Shown: one piece after another, positions 57,236-64,000 of the stretch | Layout: each line of letters begins with the position of its first letter | Position numbering within the stretch: the first letter of the stretch is position 1 | Assembly (NCBI RefSeq): GCF_021130785.1 | Contig: NC_060208.1 | Span: 55,951,001 to 56,015,000 of the forward strand | Reading direction: 5' to 3' | DNA: 64,000 nucleotides | Source of the DNA: Homalodisca vitripennis | Lineage: Eukaryota > Arthropoda > Insecta > Hemiptera > Cicadellidae | Notes under the pieces: generated by a model | The model's input: the letters and a program-made list of their open reading frames with translations, nothing else | What the model was told of the DNA's origin: nothing | Database searches by the model: none | Position numbers and translations under genes: made by a program

Positions 57236-57900
57236 AAAAATCGTATCTGCTTGATGTAAGTAAGGATAGTTTGGCACATTGTACAAGTATACTATGGCTG
57301 CGTAATCATTTTCTGGTGCATCTGAGAACTCATGTATTTCATAGTTTATTTGGCCATTCAACTGTAGAGGACGAGGTGAATCCATCACACTTTTAAGTTC
57401 TGACACAAAAAAGTTTCACTTTTGGGCGAGTTAAGTAGGAAGGGGTTCAATCCAATCATTCCCCAGAGGTTCAAAGTAACTGCATAAAACATTTAGCAGT
57501 CATTATGCAGGGAGAGAGGAAGCCACAAGGATCATAGATCTTGGCTATATGGCTGAGCACTTTACGCTTAGTATGGGTCTTAAAGGATAAGTCTATGTTG
57601 TAAATGAACAAGTCACTTTGAGAAGACCTATGTTGAGGCCTAATATAGAGAACACTATTTCCTAAGTTCGAAGCCTCCTAGGTTCAGAAGTTAGGTAAGT
57701 TGTCTTTAAGCTCTAGTGCTTCTTCAACACTGTTAGCATCAGTGATGATGTCCACATAACTTTGATGTGTGAGGATCTCAGCTGCACGAGGGAAGCATGT
57801 ATCTTCATCTTAGGCTAATTGCCTCAAAGTTTTGATGGAAAAATAGGGAGATCTAGGGCAAGGTACTCAGACATGAAGTTTTAATAGAGGATTTTGAGGC
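57190..57900 (-). pseudogene. BEL/Pao LTR-retrotransposon pol fragment
   Basis: On the minus strand, IKTLRQLA...DEDTCFPRAA (57850-57780) is followed by SYVDIITDANSVEEALELKD, KTHTKRKVLSHIAKIYDPCG then FLSPCIM, and IHEFSDAPENDYAAIVYLYN (57350-57300). These are consecutive RT and RNase-H-region blocks of BEL/Pao pol. Stops break it, and it is cut at its 3' side by the DDE fragment. No LTRs, gag or envelope are seen. Confidence 0.75.
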
Positions 57901-58239
57901 CTGAATAATTTTGAAGATTGATTTCAAAGGACGGAACCTACGCTGAGCAACGGAAGTTCTAAGAGAAATCCATTTAGAGCCTGAAAGCAATGTCTGTATT
58001 TATTCCTAGAACTGTCCATTGAATGTGGTTTGAAATTACTGAACAAAGCTTGAATGCAGTAAATGAATTGAATTGTGAGAAATAAATTAAAATTTAAGCT
58101 TGAAGGACCAGCACCGTTAAACTGAGATTTAGCTCCTTGTACAGTAAACAACTTTTATATTAAATTATAACTTAATACTAAACACCTCTGGACTAATACA
58201 ATCTAAAATGTTTATCTCTCTTTACTGAACTAATTAAGG

Positions 58240-58620
58240 AAAATATATAACTAGTATTAGGGATGTTGACAGGATATGGCCCTCTTAGGAAACCTCTGAT
58301 GAAGTTGGATCTACGGCAGACTGATAAATGCAGCCTCTGTGGAGAAACAGAAAAATCAGTGGAACAATTATGGCTGAACTGTCCTCCCATATGTAAAATA
58401 AAGAAAAAAAATAATAGGGGCGTATTTTCTCAGCCCTAAGGATATCAGAGAATAGGAGCCCTCAAATCTGATAGGCTTCTGCTAAAGTCTCAGATTCTGA
58501 AGGGTCTAAACTTTAAGTAAGGGAGGTCCAAAGGTCCTTTCAGGACTACGTGCGGACACTCTTGTCTCTTTTCCTCTAGACAAAAGAATAAAATTTAAAG
58601 GTAGGTTAAGCTGTACTTCA
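58240..58620 (+). pseudogene. R1/I-type non-LTR 3' end
   Basis: The plus strand reads LTGYGPLRKPLMKLDLRQTD, then CSLCGEETEKSVEQLWLNCP, the cysteine/histidine block at the C-terminus of R1/I-type LINE ORF2. The 3' part that follows (GGTCCAAAGGTCCTTTCAGG, then CTCTTTTCCTCTAG) resembles a LINE 3' UTR. The upstream part is absent. Confidence 0.65.
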
Positions 58621-58689
58621 TTTTAAAGGTCTCTCTCTATTCACTGAACATTTTGAGAAAATTTTTAATTTATTTTTCTTGTATACAGG

Positions 58690-59538
58690 GTAGTCCAAAA
58701 TGTCAAAGTTGTACGATTTCACAGTTTTTTTTACTGTTACCTCAGAAATCTTAGCAAATTCAAATTTTTATACAAGTTTGCCAAAGAAGTAATCTTTCTA
58801 AAATATGTTACAGTTGTCACTCTTCACCCCATTTCCACTTTTTAGAATAGTTCAAATTTAGGATATTTAAAACTTGTAAAAGCTAAAAAAAAAATTAGAT
58901 AGCAAAGCCTGACTTTTATTACACCAATCAATAACCCTCTTAGGATAAAATTTGTTGTATTTAAAGTTTGGTTTTACCTTGGATGATACCAAATATACTA
59001 ATTATCACGACGTAACCTTTACATTTGAAAATCTTTTACAAATTACCACTAACTTACCATAAGTGCAATTTGGGGTATTTTGAGTGTTAAAAATTAATTT
59101 CCTGAATTATTTTGAGGTTGAATTGTGGGTTTTGTTGTTAAAACGAAGAAGACAAAGAAGTTAGGTCTCTCAATTCAACCGCTATACATCGCGGACAGAT
59201 GGTCTGTCTTACCCTGGATGTATCGTAAGGATAAATTTCTTATTTTTCTATTATAAGGTATGTTTGTTATTGAAACTTGGAGACAGATATTGTACAATAT
59301 ACCTGTGTAAAATAATATTCATTTCTAACATTTATATGGTTTTTGTTATGTTTACATATTGTTTCAAAATTAAAGGCTAAAAAGTTCTATAAACTGTTTA
59401 TGTATAAAAACATACTTCTAAACTTGTAAACTTAGCATTTTTATGAATTTATAGTCACTTGAAACTCAAATTTTAAAATATTTTTTTTCGCAAAAATACA
59501 AGTCCAAAATTAAGTTATATATATATATAAATTATATA

Positions 59539-59607
<69 letters not shown>

Positions 59608-59907
59608 ACACACTTGAATACACATAAGTTATAATTTTTTTAAATATAGTTAGAAATTACAAATTTGAAGTGAAAACCTTATAAGTTTAAAAACGATCAG
59701 TAAAACAACACTAGTAGAGATGGACTTATTATAAATATTATTATGTGCATTTTTCAAACTTTGTAATTTTCTAATTTCTTTTGTTTAGCAGTGAGTTCCA
59801 ACTGGCTATATTTGTAGACCACTAAAATTATGTTTTTAGTGTTTGTTTTCATAATTTCAATAGCAATAAGTGAATGGGATGTTTTACAAGGCGCTCTCAA
59901 AAAAACA

Positions 59908-59973
<66 letters not shown>

Positions 59974-60110
59974 TGGATTTAGTCAGTTAATAAAATGTAC
60001 CCTGTACAACAAAATATTTTTACAAATTTTAATTCATACTTAAATACTAAATCAGCAAAATTTAAAATGGGTAGGAAATGACTAAATAAAAAACTATAGA
60101 ACAACACTAT
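58690..60110. repeat. AT-rich intergenic with three dinucleotide microsatellites
   Basis: Compound (TA)/(TG)/(TA) run at 59516-59600 and a long (TA)n at 59913-59971. TACAGGGTAGTCCAAAATGT at 58685 resembles a dispersed-repeat end. No gene seen. Confidence 0.7.
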
Positions 60111-60115
60111 TATGA

Positions 60116-60121
60116 TTTATT
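60116..60121 (-). terminator. Poly(A) signal of mRpS7
   Basis: AATAAA on the minus strand, 27 bp downstream of the stop codon. It is the nearest canonical signal. Confidence 0.5.
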
Positions 60122-60147
60122 TTACAACAGATTATAACACCTTTAGA

Positions 60148-60228
60148 CTAGCCCCATCTGTAGTGAGCATATGCTCGATTGGCCTCGCACAACTTATGTA
60201 GATCTTGTTTCCTCTTGACTACTCGGCC
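60148..60228 (-). CDS. mRpS7: mRpS7 last exon
   Basis: TTGTAG acceptor; 26 codons plus stop, ending YAHYRWG. Confidence 0.93.
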   Translation of the reverse strand, partial: GRVVKRKQDLHKLCEANRAYAHYRWG

Positions 60229-62446
60229 CTACAACATGGAGAAAATACTTACTGAATTTACACTTAGAGGAAATGCAGACAACAAAAATCCATATTTTTG
60301 ATTTGTAATATTTATAGATAGATCAGATAATTTTAAATCATAGTATGCCTAATTATGATATACTTTTTAAGACAGCTCTAATAAAGTTTGATGCATTTTT
60401 AAACACTTTCCACATGGGTTGATTCCTCATGATCTTAATGTTTGGATACAATGCAAAACAAAGTATGCCAAAAACAGACTACTATATAATTTTGCATCTA
60501 AAACTGTTTAAAAACTCATACACATGGTTATTTTCAAAGAATTTAAATTTTGTTGTCAAAATGAAAGCATTTTGCGAAGACAAATTTATAATTGTTCTAT
60601 TTAACTTTAAATTTTCAAATTGCCACCCCTATCTTGTGACATGTAATTTTAAAGACTATTTAATAAAACACAATGACATGAATAAAACATCTCTACAACG
60701 TTCCTAGCAAATTTTGACAAATATAAGGTAATTTTTGCATGATCGGAAATGACATGAACAAATCGTAATTGGAAATGTGAGCATCTAAGTTTAAAACTTT
60801 TTAATGATAAATTTAATTATTTAACTATAGAATGTTTTACAAGGTTATATGAAATGTTGGATCTTTATTTTTAAATTTATGTATGTTTTAGTTCAAACAA
60901 AGTAAAAATAGACTTGCTGTGAGATAGTTAATGTGTCAAAAATAGCTTAGTGCCATTTGAAAATGTAGTTAATGCGTCTATAATCGCTTAAAGCCAGTTG
61001 CAGGGTTAACATTTGTAATGCAAAAAATACAGATTTGAAAGTAAACGGGCTGTTGTTATTAAACTGAGTTTTACCTTGCAAGGATAAACATAAAAAAATA
61101 GATATTATCACCAAACTAAGTGGTAAATAATAAAGCAAATTATATTAGAAATGATAAATTAAGTATGTACCTTAATATACAATGTGTGTAGCATAAAATC
61201 TAAAAATTGCATTGTGACTGGATTCCACAAATTTGATACAAATATTAAAAAATTATGGTTGCCTGTAAAGTCGGTTTTACGGGCGAAGATTTTACGTGAC
61301 AACGTCTTTTTCTCGGTAGAATATTTATTGATATGAATATTATTAAATTGCACAATAGGAACAAGGAATTGAATGAAAATAAGAATTGCACAAATTTTAA
61401 CTATAGAAATATATTTTGTTTACTAAAACATTGTACATAATTTGAAATTAATTAAAATTTGTTATTGTAAATGGTAAAGTTGAATAAAACATTTACTAAA
61501 ATTGGAATTTGAAATTCTTGCTAAACACAGTTAAATTCTAACTCCGCGCGTGGTGATTGGTCGGTTTAGTTCGTTTGTTTGGTCGCACTGTTATGACAGG
61601 TTAGAGGTTATAATTTGTTATTTTAAATGTTTGACTAGCAATACGCGCTGTTTCTTCTCAATCGACTGAATTACGATTGATTGCAGAGTGATTTAAACTA
61701 ATAATTTACTTAACACTATCAACATTTGTCAATAGTATGACATAACCTATAAACTCAGTTTCTCAACTTTTGTGTCAATCTAACAATTAATCAATCAATC
61801 ATAGTTTACGATAATGAAATATCAGTGTACAATTATTTACCTTTATTGTTGTAGTTGTTGTAAATGACGAATCTAAGCACTCCACATTTTCGCGAATAAA
61901 CATAGTTATCTGCTTTATACCGTGCGGCGGACCCACTGGACGGGCATCGTAACGTTACCGGGCGTTACACTTTTTCATGAGTGACTCCGAGCCGCAACCT
62001 AATTTAAGACGTTGTCACGTCAAAATATACAGTGTAGAATATTTACATAATGAAAGTCTACAAGGTTATATTCCAAATGATGTCACATGTGCTGTCAAAA
62101 GCATAAAGAATAATTTCTCATATTTAGTTATTGCAAGATAAAACAATAAATTCATAACAATCACATGACAGCAGCAATCAATAAACAGCGAAAACATAAC
62201 AAATAGAATGGTACAGGTTACATGAAAGAATGAACATAGAGGAAGCAGTTCCAGATTATAGAACCATGGTTCACCACTGAAAGCTATGCAGGTATAGCAT
62301 GACCATACCTTATTGTCTGCAGCGTTGATGAGTTCATGCGCCATCTGCTGAGACCACACAATCTTTCTGTCCTTTTCACGACCAGCCTCTATAAGCCAGT
62401 TCATGGCAAGGAACGAGGATCTGTTGGGCGTGATGGGGATAGGCAC
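60148..62446 (-). CDS. mRpS7: mRpS7, mitochondrial ribosomal protein uS7m (last two exons)
   Basis: uS7m binds the 3' domain of 12S rRNA and helps form the mRNA exit side of the small mitoribosomal subunit. Exon 62309-62446 (46 codons) encodes VPIPITPNRSSFLAMNWLIE, AGREKDRKIVWSQQMAHELI and NAADNK. Exon 60148-60228 encodes GRVVKRKQDLHKLCEANRAY followed by AHYRWG and a TAG stop. This C-terminus (KR...DLHK..EANRAYAHYRW) is diagnostic of uS7. The exons join phase 0 across a 2.08-kb intron that holds a transposon-like element. 72 of roughly 220-240 residues are visible; the 5' exons must lie right of the window, as nothing suitable is found at 62450-64000. An AATAAA (minus strand, 60121-60116) lies 27 bp past the stop. 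Confidence 0.93.
61294..62020. mobile_element. ~0.73-kb element with perfect 15-bp inverted ends (mRpS7 intron)
   Basis: ACGTGACAACGTCTT (61294-61308) is the exact inverse of AAGACGTTGTCACGT (62006-62020). The right 120 bp is markedly GC-rich for this window (CGTGCGGCGGACCCACTGGA, CGTAACGTTACCGGGCGTTA), while the left 250 bp is AT-rich. No open frame of note. The outer flanks (TTTT left, CAAAATAT right) do not give a clear target duplication; the ends may extend a little further. I class it as a non-autonomous DNA element. Confidence 0.6.
62309..62446 (-). CDS. mRpS7: mRpS7 penultimate exon
   Basis: TTTTTTAG acceptor, GTATGG donor, phase 0 at the right border. Carries the conserved uS7 loop VPIPITPNRSSFLAMNWLIE. 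Confidence 0.93.
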
Positions 62447-64000
62447 CTAAAAAAGTAACCATATTCACTTAATTGCATTTGCATTTCCAATCAATAAAAA
62501 CTCCAAGATCAACCACAAACTCCATACCAATATTTTAATAATCATCGAAGACAATGTTGATTTAACAAATAGCTAATGGTTCCAAGAACATAATGAATTA
62601 TTAAATATTACTAAATGTTAATAAAAACAATACTTTCCAAATTGTTTATTTTTTGAACGAAGCCTTTTGAAACCAAAGGTTTCATCATCAGGCAACTCCA
62701 CAAATAAATATTTACATTGGTTTTGTTACAATTAATATTAATAACATAAAAATAAAATTTCAAAAATTTTTGTATTTGCATATTTACACCATTATTTTGT
62801 AAATATTTAAACGCGTCTTGTATAATCTATATTTTGTAATCTTACTCCTTTGTCTAATACTGAGAACATAATAAATTTATTTACATTAAAACTTTGTTAT
62901 ATTACATTCATTACAACTGCTGGTATGCTTTTATGCTTATTTGGGCCTTGTGGTAAATAAATATCTATTGAGTAATAAATTTTATTTTGCCTCTTTAACC
63001 CTTTAACATGGTTTCATAAGTCTGTCTCAGTTGGTAAACTCAAGCGCTACGTTGGTTTTACGTGCATACAACGTTTTTATGTAGACAGTATTCCCATGCA
63101 TCTGTTGGCAGCTATAGAAACTATTTCAGCCAGTTATTTGTTTAGCTAGATATGGAACATATGATTCTAACTTTTTGTCAAAACTTTAACATTTTGTTTC
63201 AGATGTTTCATTCATCTGGTTTTTTTATCCATACAGACGATTATATCACATGATCTTTATACTATGGAACATAATATTCACTGTTGTTTACAATGTTAAG
63301 ACTGCATTCATTGTGCAATAATACTGATTTAGTCATTACATAGTCCGAATCTAAATGTTTTTTAAAATTTACAATAGGTAAAACAGCGTGCCACAGTGTT
63401 GTAGTTGGTAGGCTTTGTATTATGTAAATAGTTACAAAACAATAGTAATTTAACAAATGTTCCTATCATTTTATACAGTTTGAGCGGGTAGCAGGCTCAT
63501 GATGTTATATACGGTAGATGAAATAAGTCCCACGGCTGGGAGTAAATGGGACTGCTAGAAGTCTGGAGTTTATGGGTTAATGTCTAGAGGTAATGGTTTG
63601 GTTGTTTAATACCGTAGAAACATGATAATTAACGGCCAAGGAATATAGTTAAGTGAATTGAGATTTGCGAGCAGCAAAAAAGGGGGAATAGAAGAAGAAA
63701 TAAAGATATAAGAGTTAGATCAAACTGAATGAAGAACCAACCAAGATGGTTAGAGATAGGATGAATGGTTTAGTAATGTAAAAAGGACAACAGACTCCAA
63801 AGGAAAGTATGTATACTGCTAGAATGAGCAATCTTACAGGACTGAATAGCAAAAGATTGGTAAGGGACGTGGTAAGTGGGTAAAACAATACTAGGAAAAA
63901 GAAGATGGAAGATGGCAAGACTAAGAATCATAAAAACCTATTACTCAGAATGTTGAAAACTGTACACAAAATTGCAATAGATGTATGTAATGTTATAAAA
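62447..64000. other. mRpS7 intron, right part: no exon seen
   Basis: At 62650-62705 the minus strand has CCTGATGATGAAACCTTTGG then TTTCAAAAGGCTTCG, an imperfect hairpin typical of a retroelement 3' end. The rest, to the window edge, is AT-rich with no convincing exon. Confidence 0.45.

Noticed and set aside
60429..60707. 92-residue plus-strand frame in the mRpS7 intron
   Set aside because: AT-rich chance frame with no domain; it is antisense to the host gene's intron.

Overview
This is an AT-rich, intron-rich eukaryotic window. The three recognisable host genes and the mix of transposons (Merlin, piggyBac, Tigger-type MITE, Jockey/CR1- and R1-type non-LTR elements, BEL/Pao) point to an insect genome, plausibly hemipteran; the order is inference only. 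There are no bacterial-type genes, no CRISPR array, and no tRNA or rRNA gene that I can support.

Host genes. (1) The 5' six exons of Zcchc4, the 28S rRNA m6A methyltransferase, lie on the minus strand between 12451 and 3652; the remaining exons must lie left of the window. (2) A complete Strap gene (WD40 protein, the unrip/SMN-complex and TGF-beta-receptor-associated protein) lies on the plus strand from 24761 to 52260. Its seven coding exons join in frame to a 325-residue protein, and intron 2 is 16.6 kb. (3) The last two coding exons of mRpS7 (mitochondrial ribosomal protein uS7m) lie on the minus strand, 62446 to 60148; its 5' exons lie right of the window. Zcchc4 and Strap are transcribed divergently, 12.3 kb apart.

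Layout. 1-3.6 kb: a non-LTR element whose halves face opposite ways (twin-priming signature), then a dispersed repeat (D1) split by a TTAA-flanked MITE. 3.6-12.5 kb: Zcchc4 exons, with a Tigger-type MITE and two clusters of a ~190-bp repeat in introns. 12.8-15 kb: a decayed Merlin transposon with long inverted ends. 15-24.7 kb: intergenic non-LTR debris, a fold-back repeat, an R1-like element and one copy of a transposase family that recurs at 26 kb. 24.7-52.3 kb: Strap; its introns hold a TTAA-flanked deletion derivative of that same family, an unusual element with eight copies of a 16-bp motif around a decayed transposase-like gene, a hAT fragment, a second D1 copy split by a full-length but broken piggyBac, an 833-bp fold-back element with an 8-bp target duplication, and a small hairpin MITE. 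52.3-60 kb: a Jockey/CR1-like pseudogene, a BEL/Pao fragment interrupted by a DDE-type fragment, and another non-LTR 3' end. 60-64 kb: mRpS7 exons, with a ~0.73-kb element with perfect 15-bp inverted ends in the intron.

The three host genes have no obvious joint pathway; two act in ribosome biology and one in RNP assembly and signalling. The rest is a layered record of transposition. Most transposon genes are visibly broken, so none is presented as active.
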